Assembly: GCF_000374045.1 (NCBI RefSeq)
Contig: NZ_KB893326.1
Location: forward strand, 265,800-329,799
DNA: 64,000 nucleotides
DNA from: Segetibacter koreensis DSM 18137
GTDB taxonomy: Bacteria > Bacteroidota > Bacteroidia > Chitinophagales > Chitinophagaceae
Direction: 5' to 3'
Shown: positions 26,891-35,986 of the stretch, piece by piece
How the letters are laid out: each line of letters begins with the position of its first letter
Position numbering within the stretch: the first letter of the stretch is position 1
The notes under the pieces: model-generated
Database searches by the model: none
What the model saw: the letters and a program-made list of their open reading frames with translations, nothing else
Told to the model about the DNA's origin: nothing
Translations under genes and position numbers: made by a program

Positions 26891-27583
26891 ATGAAAACTT
26901 TTAACGTACTAATACGAAAAGACATTATGACAACATACCGACAGTTGCCGGAAGTCGAACTAATCCACAGGGTTATTAGTGGTGACATTGCTTTGTTTGA
27001 GGTGCTGATAAGAAAGTACAATCCTTACTTATATAAAATTGGAAGGTCATATAGATTTAACCATGAGGATGTTCAAGATCTTATGCAGGATACTTTTATC
27101 AATGCTTACCAAAACCTTTCGAAGCTTGAGAAAAAGGAATATTTTAAAACCTGGTTAATAAGGATTATGTTGAATGAATGCTATAAAAAGAGGCATAAAG
27201 CTATAGCACGAAAAGAGGTTGCAACAGATACTTTTTCATACGAAATAAATATACCGATGTTTTTAAGCAATAGCAATAGTGATACGGAAAAAAAAGTTGG
27301 TAACAGGGAACTGAATAGTGTGATTGAGAATGCTATTCAGGAAATACCAATTAACTACCGGATGGTATTTTCTTTAAGGGAATTAAATGGATTGAGTGTA
27401 CTTGAAACCGCAAAGGCATTAAATATTACCGAAACAAACGTCAAGGTGAGACTTAACAGGGCAAAGGCGCTGCTTAGAAAAGAAGTTGAAAAAATGTACA
27501 CTCCTGAAGATATTTTCGAGTTTAACCTTGTTTATTGCGATGCTATCGTTGCAAGGGTGATGGAACGGATAACAAACAAATAA
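26891..27583 (+). CDS. RNA polymerase sigma-70 family ECF-type sigma factor
   Basis: The ATG at 26891 is used here; an ATG at 26927 (MTTYRQLPEVE) is also possible, while the upstream TTG (26879) is unlikely. Region 2 is in YNPYLYKIGRSYRFNHEDVQ and DLMQDTFINAYQNLSKLE, and FKTWLIRIMLNECYKK completes it. Region 4 is VFSLRELNGLSVLETAKAL, then NITETNVKVRLNRAKALL. It should direct RNA polymerase to a small regulon. No anti-sigma gene lies next to it; the neighbour 330 bases downstream is a peptidase. Confidence 0.9.
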   Translation: MKTFNVLIRKDIMTTYRQLPEVELIHRVISGDIALFEVLIRKYNPYLYKIGRSYRFNHEDVQDLMQDTFINAYQNLSKLEKKEYFKTWLIRIMLNECYKKRHKAIARKEVATDTFSYEINIPMFLSNSNSDTEKKVGNRELNSVIENAIQEIPINYRMVFSLRELNGLSVLETAKALNITETNVKVRLNRAKALLRKEVEKMYTPEDIFEFNLVYCDAIVARVMERITNK

Positions 27584-27914
27584 TTTTGAGACTTGTATCA
27601 AAAAACTACATTTTAAAGTACATCAATTAATTGTACAGCAACTCCTGCCATTCTTTTCACAATTAAAGTAGTAATGAGTAGGCCTGTAAGGACAGCGCCT
27701 GTGCATGAATTTAAATGGATAATGTTTCTGCTTCAACTAAAAAAAATTACAAATGCTTGTAATTATCGAGAGCGCGTCATCCAAATAACACCGCTCCGGC
27801 GCTCGATCATTCAGAATGATTTGCCAATACATTTTGTAAATTGAAACGTTTTTCTGTAATTATTAATTGAGAAGATTATTATAACTTACTGCCTCAAAAA
27901 TTAAAACAGGCAAA
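27584..27914. other. Intergenic region
   Basis: No gene is seen. It holds an imperfect inverted repeat, ATCGAGAGCGC (about 27767-27777) against GCGCTCGAT (about 27800-27808), with a 2-base bulge. This could be part of a terminator for the sigma gene or a regulatory site. Confidence 0.35.
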
Positions 27915-30062
27915 ATGAGGCAATTATCTGTGATACCATTAATGGTATTGTTAATGATATTCGGTTCTTTCGAAAATGGCGGACACAGCAAAGGTAATGT
28001 TAATGGTAGCCTGCCACCTTCCAATCCTTTTTTTACCGAAAGCAGTCTCCCTTACCACGCTCCACCTTTTGATAAAATAAAAGATACTGATTTTAAGCCT
28101 GCGCTTGAAGAAGGCATAAAAGAGCAACTTGCAGAAATTGAAAAAATTGCTGATAACTCTGCCGCGCCTACTTTTGAAAACACGCTTGTAGCAATGGAAA
28201 AAAGCGGACAGCTGTTAACACGGGTAAACAACGTGTTCAATGTACTAACCGGGGCGAATACAAATCCTGAATTGCAAAAAATACAAGAAGAGGTAGCGCC
28301 TAAGCTGGCAGCAAACCAGGATGCGATTTATTTAAATTCAAAGTTGTTTAAACGTATAGAAACGATTTATAACAATCGCATTAAGTTAAAAACTGACGAT
28401 GAATCTAACCGGTTGATAGAGTATACCTATCAGCAATTTTTATTGGCAGGGGCAAAACTATCAGATGCGGATAAAACAAATCTGAAAAGGTTGAACGAGG
28501 AAGAGGCTTCTCTTAGCGCTAAGTTTACCAATCAACTGCTTGCTGCTGCAAAGGCTGGCGCATTAGTAGTAAGCGACTCCTCGGAACTGGCAGGTCTGTC
28601 TAAGGCAGATTTTGATGCTTACGCACAAAAGGCGAGGACAAATAAACTTGCAGGAAAATGGCTCATCCCTTTACAAAATACTACCCAGCAACCTGCCTTG
28701 CAGTCGCTGTCAAATCGAACTACCCGTCAAAGACTTTTCGAGGCTTCATGGAACCGTGCAGAAAAGAAAGACTCCAATGATACCCGTAGCACTATTGCGA
28801 GGATGGCACAGATACGCATTGAAAAAGCAAAGCTTTTAGGATTTCCAAATTACGCCTCCTGGAAACTTCAGGATCAAATGGCTAAAACACCGGCAGCAGT
28901 TGAAGAGTTCTTTGCTCGACTGGTTCCTTCCGCTACAGCAAAGGCCAGGGGAGAAGCTGCAGAGATACAGGCTTTGATTGATAAACAAAATGGTGGATTT
29001 AAGCTCCAGCCATGGGATTGGAATTATTACGCCGAGCAGGTACGTAAAGAAAAATATAACCTCGATGAAAACGAAATCAAGCCTTACTTTGAATTGAATA
29101 AAGTGCTTGAAAATGGGGTGTTTTATGCCGCAAATCAATTGTACGGTCTGACCTTTAAAGAGCGTCATGATATACCCGTCTATCAGAAAGATGTGCGTGT
29201 TTTTGAGGTGTTTGATAAAGACAATTCTTCATTTGCCCTGTTTTATTGTGATTATTATAAAAGAGACAACAAATCTGGTGGTGCATGGATGAGTAATATG
29301 GTAAACCAGTCTAAATTATTAGGTACAAAACCGGTAATTTACAACGTCTGTAATTTTACAGAACCTGCTCCCGGACAGCCTGCCTTGATCAGTTTTGATG
29401 ACGTAACTACTATGTTTCACGAATTTGGCCATGCCTTGCATGGTTTATTTGCCAAGCAGCAGTACCCATCTTTGTCAGGAACCAACGTAGCAAGAGACTT
29501 TGTTGAGTTTCCCTCTCAGTTTAATGAACATTGGGCACTCGACCCGGCGGTATTTACTAAATATGCAGTACATTATAAAACAGGTCAGTTGATGCCGGCG
29601 GCACTGGTAGAAAAAATAAAAAAAGCTGCTTCATTCAACCAGGGATACAAGCTGACAGAATTATTGGCAGCAGCAGCGCTCGATATGCAATGGCACACGC
29701 TTACAAACGCGGACTCGTTGCAGGATGTGGATAAATTTGAAACAGCCGCACTTCAAAAGACACACCTTGATTTACCTGAAGTTCCTACCCGTTACCGTTC
29801 CAGTTACTTTCTCCATATCTGGGGCAATGGGTACGGCGCGGGCTATTATGCCTACTTATGGACAAAGATGCTTGAAGAAGATGCCTATTCCTGGTTTAGC
29901 GAACATGGTGGTTTAAGCAGGACAAACGGGCAACGATTTCGTGATATGATTTTGTCTCGCGGCAATACAGAAGAGTATGGCAAAATGTTTCGTGATTTCA
30001 GGGGTCACGATCCCAATATCGAACCAATGCAAAAAGCTTTGGGATTACCTTTAAAGAATTAG
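27915..30062 (+). CDS. M3 family metallopeptidase (peptidyl-dipeptidase Dcp type), exported
   Basis: The 715-residue protein has a hydrophobic N-terminus (about 4-18) that looks like a signal. The thimet-oligopeptidase catalytic core has FHEFGHALHG with zinc ligands H502 and H506, catalytic E503, and the third ligand E531 in VEFPSQFNEHW. The C-terminal YFLHIWGNGYGAGYYAYLW, with its substrate-binding Tyr/Gly loop, is typical of Dcp. It releases dipeptides or short peptides from oligopeptides, probably in the periplasm. Length and motif order match the family well. Confidence 0.93.
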   Translation: MRQLSVIPLMVLLMIFGSFENGGHSKGNVNGSLPPSNPFFTESSLPYHAPPFDKIKDTDFKPALEEGIKEQLAEIEKIADNSAAPTFENTLVAMEKSGQLLTRVNNVFNVLTGANTNPELQKIQEEVAPKLAANQDAIYLNSKLFKRIETIYNNRIKLKTDDESNRLIEYTYQQFLLAGAKLSDADKTNLKRLNEEEASLSAKFTNQLLAAAKAGALVVSDSSELAGLSKADFDAYAQKARTNKLAGKWLIPLQNTTQQPALQSLSNRTTRQRLFEASWNRAEKKDSNDTRSTIARMAQIRIEKAKLLGFPNYASWKLQDQMAKTPAAVEEFFARLVPSATAKARGEAAEIQALIDKQNGGFKLQPWDWNYYAEQVRKEKYNLDENEIKPYFELNKVLENGVFYAANQLYGLTFKERHDIPVYQKDVRVFEVFDKDNSSFALFYCDYYKRDNKSGGAWMSNMVNQSKLLGTKPVIYNVCNFTEPAPGQPALISFDDVTTMFHEFGHALHGLFAKQQYPSLSGTNVARDFVEFPSQFNEHWALDPAVFTKYAVHYKTGQLMPAALVEKIKKAASFNQGYKLTELLAAAALDMQWHTLTNADSLQDVDKFETAALQKTHLDLPEVPTRYRSSYFLHIWGNGYGAGYYAYLWTKMLEEDAYSWFSEHGGLSRTNGQRFRDMILSRGNTEEYGKMFRDFRGHDPNIEPMQKALGLPLKN

Positions 30063-30280
30063 CTTTCACAAAATCATATTTATCACGAGCAACAGATATT
30101 TTTTTTAAAGTAATTATATGAATATATTTATTTAGTTAAAACGGCTCGGCAGGAAATGAAAATTCCAGAAGATGCGTTAATTGAATTTTAAGTCAATAAT
30201 GAATATATATATTGGAACAAATAGCCACGGTTACTTCGGGCTTGGGAAGATGCCCTTTTTATAGGTTTTAAAAAAATAAG

Positions 30281-30934
30281 ATGGAAATAGGAAAAACCCT
30301 TAATACTATTCTTACACTCATAGGTGGTATTAGCTGGACGATTGTTTACATTCTTATCATTATTCGTTCATTTCGTGACAAAACATATGGAATGCCTTTT
30401 TGGGCTTTGGCCTTTAATTTTGGTTGGGAACTGATTTTTTCTTTTGTACTACCGGGAGATTCGCCGGGACTCCAGGGGATTATTAACAAGATATGGTTGG
30501 CTTTTGATGTATTTATTTTAATTGCTTATTTTTTGTATGGAATAAAAGAATGGCCGCAACGGATAAGTAAAAACCTTTTTTATCCATACTCATTATTTGG
30601 ATTAATTATAGGTTATCTGTTTGTTTATCTGATGTCTGTAGAGTTAGATCATTCTCAAGGAATGTACGCAGCTTTTGTTCAGAACCTGATGATGTCTTTA
30701 TTGTTTATAGCAATGGCAAACAACAGGAAAAGCAGGGCGGGGCAATCTATAGGTATTGCAATCTTTAAAATGATAGGCACTCTTGCCCCAACCATCCTCT
30801 ACGGGGTGAAGTCTAACTTTGTTTTATTCTTGGGGTGCAGTTGTTTTGTAGTCGATATCATTTACATTTTTTTGCTTCTTTTTGTTTATAAAAGAACTGA
30901 TATAAAAACATCAAAATATTCTTTTTTAGCTTAA
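30281..30934 (+). CDS. Integral membrane protein resembling Pyr4-type transmembrane terpene cyclases
   Basis: The 217-residue protein has seven predicted membrane helices and almost no soluble part. The pattern FRDKTYGMPFWALAFNFGWE (31-50), WLAFDVFIL (72-80) and the last helix with D192 (CFVVDIIYIF) resembles the Pyr4/PaxB family of membrane terpene cyclases. In Pyr4, Glu63 and Asp218 are catalytic; here E50 (in NFGWE) and D192 occupy the matching places. Such enzymes cyclise prenylated substrates, often after epoxidation. No prenyltransferase, epoxidase or other natural-product gene is visible nearby, so substrate and function are open. An unrelated carotenoid- or lipid-linked membrane protein is the main alternative. 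Confidence 0.6.
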   Translation: MEIGKTLNTILTLIGGISWTIVYILIIIRSFRDKTYGMPFWALAFNFGWELIFSFVLPGDSPGLQGIINKIWLAFDVFILIAYFLYGIKEWPQRISKNLFYPYSLFGLIIGYLFVYLMSVELDHSQGMYAAFVQNLMMSLLFIAMANNRKSRAGQSIGIAIFKMIGTLAPTILYGVKSNFVLFLGCSCFVVDIIYIFLLLFVYKRTDIKTSKYSFLA

Positions 30935-31019
30935 AAAGATAAGTTAAGCCAAACTTCCTAATGACCTCGTTTAATGTTTATTTATTCGATTTGATTCTTA
31001 AGCGGGCATTGCATAAAAA

Positions 31020-31997
31020 CTATTGCTGATACACATCGGTATTTACCAAATGTGGCAGCGGTTTTCCTTGTAATCCTGCAATGACATTTTTAGCAGCTAT
31101 TACGGCCATTCCATCTCTTGCCTGCCGGGTTGCCGAACCTATATGTGGCAGCACCGCAACGTTAGGCATATTTAGTAATGGATTGTCAGGATGCATTGGT
31201 TCTGGATTAGTGACATCTAAGCCTGCTCCCCATATTGATCCACTTCTTAAAGCATCTACGAGATCATCTTCGTTATGAATCGCCCCTCTTGCTGTATTAA
31301 TGAAAATCGAATTGTTTTTCATTTTACCGTAAACATTCTTATCAAATTTGCCTTTTGTTTCATCTGTAAGTGCTGTATGTATAGAAAGCACATCGCTCTG
31401 TTGAAGTAATTCATCAAACGAAACTTTTACTGCATTTAACTCCTTTTCAGCTTCGAGGTTATTATGCCGGTTGCAATAGATCACCTTCATTTTATAAGCT
31501 CCAACACAACGCCTTGCCATTTCTGTTCCTATTTTCCCCAACCCCCAAATGCCTAACGTGCATCCCTGCAATTCTATACCCAAATTGTTGGTAGGATCAT
31601 AAAATCCCCATTCATTACTGAGAATCTTCTTATGAAGAAAGAATGCTTTCCGTGATACCGCCAGCATCAACAAGAAAGCGACATCGGCCGTTGCGGCGCT
31701 TAATACATCCGGCGTATTTCCAACAGGTATTTTAAGGCGGGTTGCCTCCGCAACGTCTACCCTGTCATATCCGACTGAATACAAGGAAATAACTTTTAAA
31801 TGTGCGCATTCGTGCAAAAACTTGTCGTTTATATCATTAGAACCTGCGCTCAAGAGTGCATCATTTTCTTTACATCGCGCTACCAATTCCTCCGGAGTCA
31901 TATTTCTTTTTTCTGTCCATTGGCTTACAGTTAATCCTGCATCCTTCATCATTTGTATACCAATTTCAGGTATCACTCTTGTTACATATACTTTCAT
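31020..31997 (-). CDS. D-2-hydroxyacid dehydrogenase (glycerate/glyoxylate reductase type)
   Basis: Starting at MKVYVTRVIPEIG (ATG ending at 31997; a second ATG lies 9 bases upstream), the product is 325 residues. The NAD-binding motif is LGIWGLGKIG (about 148-157). The catalytic triad is R237 (NTARGAI), E266 (NPEP) and H285 (LPHIGSAT). The order and length match glyoxylate/hydroxypyruvate reductase or D-glycerate dehydrogenase. It should interconvert a D-2-hydroxyacid and the keto-acid in the cytoplasm. It is divergent from the MFS transporter at 32144, with only 146 bases between, suggesting shared control and that the transporter imports its substrate or precursor. Confidence 0.9.
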   Translation of the reverse strand: MKVYVTRVIPEIGIQMMKDAGLTVSQWTEKRNMTPEELVARCKENDALLSAGSNDINDKFLHECAHLKVISLYSVGYDRVDVAEATRLKIPVGNTPDVLSAATADVAFLLMLAVSRKAFFLHKKILSNEWGFYDPTNNLGIELQGCTLGIWGLGKIGTEMARRCVGAYKMKVIYCNRHNNLEAEKELNAVKVSFDELLQQSDVLSIHTALTDETKGKFDKNVYGKMKNNSIFINTARGAIHNEDDLVDALRSGSIWGAGLDVTNPEPMHPDNPLLNMPNVAVLPHIGSATRQARDGMAVIAAKNVIAGLQGKPLPHLVNTDVYQQ

Positions 31998-32143
31998 CCT
32001 ACACATTTTTAAGGCGCAAATAAACTTTTTTATTTTTTCTAATTACTTATTCTATTACATTTATTGTTCCAGCAATCAAAGTATTGCAAGGGCTGGCATA
32101 TGTAGAATCAGTGTATCATAAAATCTAATGAAAGTAAGACCAA

Positions 32144-33418
32144 ATGGAAAAAACAATTGCTCCGTCGAGATGGTATCGCCTTATACCAATAGCTTTTATC
32201 ACTTATAGTCTTGCCTACCTCGATCGGGCCAATTTTGGTTTTGGCGCAGCAAGCGGCATGGCTGAGGATTTGCACATTACGCCTTCCATGTCCTCGTTAT
32301 TAGCTTCGCTGTTTTTCCTGGGCTATTTCTTCTTTCAATTGCCCGGAGCGCTTTATGCCGCAAATAAAAGTGCAAAAAAATTGATTTTTTGGTCTCTTAT
32401 ACTATGGGGTGCAATGGCTACGGCAACAGGCCTGATCAGTAATGTAAGTTATCTGATAGTTATACGGTTTACACTGGGTGTGGTGGAAAGTGCAGTTATG
32501 CCTGCTATGCTTATTTTTTTAAGCAGGTGGTTTACAAAAGCTGAACGGTCACGCGCCAATACTTTTTTAATTCTTGGGAACCCTGCAACTATACTTTGGA
32601 TGTCTGTTTTGTCTGGCTACCTGATCAATGCAGTCGGCTGGCGATGGATGTTTATTTTTGAAGGCTTTCCCGCAATCATCTGGGCATTCTTCTGGTGGCG
32701 GATTGTAGAAGATAAACCTAAAAATGCAAAATGGTTAACAGAAGATGAAAAGCAAACATTGGAGCAACGGTTACAACAAGAGCAGGCGGGTATAAAACCC
32801 GTTAAAAACTTTGCTAAAGCATTTAAATCAAGAATTGTTATTTTGCTGAGCCTGCAATATGCATTATGGAGCATTGGGGTTTATGGCTTTGTAATGTGGC
32901 TTCCCTCTATCATAAAAGCAGCACCTGACATGGATATCGTAAGTACAGGCTGGTTGTCTTCAGTTCCTTATGTATTGGCTATAATTGGCATGTTAACTGC
33001 TTCATATTTTTCTGATAAAACACTCAACAGGAAAGCGTTTGTCTGGCCTTTTCTGTTAATTGGTGCAATAGCTTTCTATTGTTCATACTTACTCGGTACT
33101 CATCATTTCTGGATTTCTTTTGTGCTACTCATTATTGCCGGCGGAGCTATGTATGCTCCGTATGGACCTTTTTTTGCAATTATTCCTGAAATTTTACCGC
33201 AAAATGTAGCCGGCGGAGCAATGGCGCTAATCAACAGTTTCGGCGCATTAGGATCCTTTGTTGGTTCTTATATTGTTGGCTACTTAAATGGAACAACCGG
33301 CGGATTTAGTGCCTCTTATATTTTTATGGCCGGATCATTACTTCTTTCTGCTATCATTACTATTATTGCAGTAAAAGCTCCTGTTTCTGTAACTAAACCA
33401 AAGTTGGTAGAAATATAA
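32144..33418 (+). CDS. MFS transporter, ACS-type organic anion/sugar acid symporter
   Basis: The 424-residue protein has 12 predicted membrane helices. ITYSLAYLDRANFGFGAA (about 19-36) and GVVESAVMPAMLIFLSRWF (about 112-130) are typical of the anion:cation symporter family (tartrate, phthalate, glucarate or glycerate carriers). The A-motif region YFFFQLPGALYAANKSAKK is also present. It should import an organic acid. It is divergent from the hydroxyacid dehydrogenase gene, which likely uses the imported compound. Confidence 0.88.
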   Translation: MEKTIAPSRWYRLIPIAFITYSLAYLDRANFGFGAASGMAEDLHITPSMSSLLASLFFLGYFFFQLPGALYAANKSAKKLIFWSLILWGAMATATGLISNVSYLIVIRFTLGVVESAVMPAMLIFLSRWFTKAERSRANTFLILGNPATILWMSVLSGYLINAVGWRWMFIFEGFPAIIWAFFWWRIVEDKPKNAKWLTEDEKQTLEQRLQQEQAGIKPVKNFAKAFKSRIVILLSLQYALWSIGVYGFVMWLPSIIKAAPDMDIVSTGWLSSVPYVLAIIGMLTASYFSDKTLNRKAFVWPFLLIGAIAFYCSYLLGTHHFWISFVLLIIAGGAMYAPYGPFFAIIPEILPQNVAGGAMALINSFGALGSFVGSYIVGYLNGTTGGFSASYIFMAGSLLLSAIITIIAVKAPVSVTKPKLVEI

Positions 33419-33505
33419 TTGTAAGGAGAAGAAACAGCCTGTCAAGTAAATATCTATATAAAAAGGCTATCATAACAAAAGACTATGCGAGAACGCTTTT
33501 TTTGA

Positions 33506-33537
33506 AACCTGCATTAGTTGTGATAGTAATGCAGGTT
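33506..33537 (+). terminator. Stem-loop after the MFS gene
   Basis: AACCTGCATTA-N10-TAATGCAGGTT is a perfect 11-bp stem. It lies 88 bases after the MFS stop and before the convergent small gene. A run of T precedes it on the plus strand instead of following it, so a terminator role is likely but not certain. Confidence 0.5.
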
Positions 33538-33657
33538 CTGTTTCAACGCGGATCGGCATCTATTTGTGTTAATAAAAATACTGTTACAAATACTTTTGTA
33601 CTATTATTCTCTTTTTGAAAATCTGTGGCGCTTTTGTAACTACAGCAGTTATAACGG

Positions 33658-33855
33658 TTATTCCGGATCCTTTGGTTTACCTGTAAAAGGGTTAATTGTA
33701 CCTTCTTCTTCAAGAGGTTCTTTTGGGTCAATGAATCCTTTTAATTCTGTAAGTTGAGGATCGGTTTTATTTGTTTCAATCCTTTTTGCATCTCTCGCTT
33801 CTTTATCTTCAGAAGCTTTTTGATTTTCGTTTTTTGAATCTGGTGTTAAACTCAT
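33658..33855 (-). CDS. Small acidic/charged protein of unknown function
   Basis: The 65-residue product is highly charged (many Lys, Glu, Asp, Asn) with no hydrophobic segment and an ending rich in Pro and Gly (GTINPFTGKPKDPE). It is probably disordered. I recognise no family. The gene lies alone between the MFS and ALDH genes, convergent with the former. The frame has a clean ATG and a stop, and the composition is non-random for an antisense shadow, but the short length keeps confidence moderate. Confidence 0.55.
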   Translation of the reverse strand: MSLTPDSKNENQKASEDKEARDAKRIETNKTDPQLTELKGFIDPKEPLEEEGTINPFTGKPKDPE

Positions 33856-34184
33856 AATAAATAATTTTAGATGTTATTATTTTTTGTAACAAAGGAAATA
33901 GAACAAAGGTTCAATAAACGGGAAGCATTTAAGTTAAAATAGTCTACAAATATGGTAAAACCGAAAAGAAAAATCTTTAAAGCAAACAGATGCAGTACGG
34001 AAATTAACAGCTGAAGATATTTTTCCCGGTAAAAAAACTTTGCTTTTTAAAAGTTCTATAGTCTTTGTAATTTCAGAAGTAAATCAACATAATTTTTATC
34101 TCTCAATTTTAATGATTCTCTCAGGTTTATGTATGCTTTTTACATAAGAAGAGGTTATACCTTTATTATCTATTATTTTAATTT
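33856..34184. other. Intergenic region between divergent genes
   Basis: This stretch is AT-rich with no gene. It separates the small acidic protein (minus) from the aldehyde dehydrogenase (plus) and should hold both promoters. I see no clear motif. Confidence 0.4.
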
Positions 34185-35780
34185 ATGATAAAAGAAATTA
34201 ATCCAGGCGATACAGCCCTCTCAGCTAATGCTTATAAAGATAATTCCACATCTACTTATAATTTTTTAAAAAGTTTGGAAATCAGAGAAAACAACTCTGG
34301 GGTATCGACAGGATTGCAATGGTTGAAAAGTAAAGGAGAAACGATAGCATCCCATTCTCCTGTTGATGGAAAATTAATTGCAGTTGTTACCAGCGCTGAC
34401 AGGGAAAGCTATACAACTGTAATCAATAAAGCCGGTGAAGCTTTTAAACTGTGGAAAATGTGGCCTTCTCCAAAGAGGGGTGAGGTCGTAAGGCAGGTGG
34501 GTGATGCGTTGAGGCGATATAAACAGCCTTTAGGCAAATTGGTAAGTTATGAAATGGGCAAGAGCCTACAGGAAGGATATGGAGAGGTTCAGGAGATGAT
34601 AGACATATGCGATTTCGCCGTAGGTCTGTCCAGGCAGCTGCATGGGTTTACTATGCATAGCGAAAGACCTGGGCATCGCATGTATGAGCAGTGGCACCCT
34701 TTAGGCATTGTAGGCATTATCACCGCATTTAACTTTCCGGTTGCTGTTTGGAGTTGGAATACAATGCTGGCCCTGGTCTGCGGCGATGTGTGTGTATGGA
34801 AGCCAAGCGAAAAAACGCCTTTATGCGGCATTGCCTGCCAAAATATAATTGCAGAAGTTTTTCAAAAAAACAATGTGCCGGAAGGAGTTTGCTCTTTAGT
34901 ACAGGGTGGTCGTGAATTGGGAGAATGGATGGCAAACGATACAAATATTCCATTAGTTTCTGCAACTGGTTCTACAAAAATGGGTAAGTCCGTTGCTGCT
35001 GCCGTTGGAGCGAGGTTAGGTCGGTCTTTACTTGAGCTAGGAGGCAACAATGCTATAATAATAAGTAAAGATGCAGACCTTGATATGTCATTAATCGGCT
35101 GCGTTTTCGGAGCGGTTGGCACAGCAGGTCAACGTTGCACCAGTACACGCCGACTAATTATTCACGAGAGCATATATGATATATTTAAAGACAAACTTGT
35201 AAAAGCGTATCATCAGCTAAGAATTGGGGATCCTTTAGATGAAAACAATCACGTGGGACCTTTAATTGATAAAGAGGCTGTAAGTATGTACCTGGCAGCA
35301 ATAGAACGATGTAAAAAAGAGGGCGGTAATTTTATTGTTGAGCCGGGAGTCTTGAAAGGTAAAGGTTTTGAAAGCGGCTGTTATGTAAGACCATGTATAG
35401 CTGAAGTAACAAAAGACATGGACATAGTGCAGCATGAAACCTTTGCCCCGGTATTATACCTGATAAAATACCATGACCTGGAAGAAGCTATTGCCATCCA
35501 GAATGGTGTTCCTCAAGGGTTGTCATCGGCTATGATGACATTAAACCTAAGGGAGGCGGAGCAATTCTTGTCGTCCGCAGGAAGTGATTGCGGCATTGCT
35601 AATGTAAATATTGGAACAAGCGGGGCAGAAATAGGAGGGGCCTTTGGCGGAGAAAAAGAGACTGGCGGAGGGCGTGAAAGTGGTAGCGATGCCTGGAGAA
35701 CTTACATGCGTCGTCAAACTAATACAATAAATTATTCAACAAACCTTCCACTTGCTCAAGGGATAAAGTTTGACTTGTAA
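34185..35780 (+). CDS. ALDH7-type aldehyde dehydrogenase (aminoadipate-semialdehyde dehydrogenase-like)
   Basis: The 531-residue protein belongs to the aldehyde dehydrogenase superfamily. The catalytic Cys318 lies in GTAGQRCTSTRR, the general base Glu284 in LLELGGNNA, and NAD-binding residues in PLGIVGIITAFNFPVAVWS and WKPSEKTPLCG. LELGGNNAIII and NIGTSGAEIGGAFGGEKETG (the C-terminal loop) are typical of ALDH7A1/piperideine-6-carboxylate dehydrogenase. The likely reaction is oxidation of alpha-aminoadipate semialdehyde in lysine catabolism, in the cytoplasm. No lysine-pathway neighbour is visible, so the substrate is inferred from family alone. Confidence 0.88.
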   Translation: MIKEINPGDTALSANAYKDNSTSTYNFLKSLEIRENNSGVSTGLQWLKSKGETIASHSPVDGKLIAVVTSADRESYTTVINKAGEAFKLWKMWPSPKRGEVVRQVGDALRRYKQPLGKLVSYEMGKSLQEGYGEVQEMIDICDFAVGLSRQLHGFTMHSERPGHRMYEQWHPLGIVGIITAFNFPVAVWSWNTMLALVCGDVCVWKPSEKTPLCGIACQNIIAEVFQKNNVPEGVCSLVQGGRELGEWMANDTNIPLVSATGSTKMGKSVAAAVGARLGRSLLELGGNNAIIISKDADLDMSLIGCVFGAVGTAGQRCTSTRRLIIHESIYDIFKDKLVKAYHQLRIGDPLDENNHVGPLIDKEAVSMYLAAIERCKKEGGNFIVEPGVLKGKGFESGCYVRPCIAEVTKDMDIVQHETFAPVLYLIKYHDLEEAIAIQNGVPQGLSSAMMTLNLREAEQFLSSAGSDCGIANVNIGTSGAEIGGAFGGEKETGGGRESGSDAWRTYMRRQTNTINYSTNLPLAQGIKFDL

Positions 35781-35986
35781 ACATTTGCATACAATTGGTG
35801 CTATAAACATTGTTATCATCTATTTGTCTGAATCTGCTTGCCGTAACTCAAAAAAAAGCAGTTTTAAAAATCAAAAATCATTATTAATTTAGTATGTTCT
35901 AATTAATTATATCCTAAAACTTTACAGGCTGATTTTTGAAATAAAAACAATTCTCAATTTTGTAGATTAAAATCAGTTCGATTATA

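Noticed and set aside
33566-33757. Plus-strand frame opposite the small charged protein
   Set aside because: It has no signature and overlaps the more coherent minus-strand frame.
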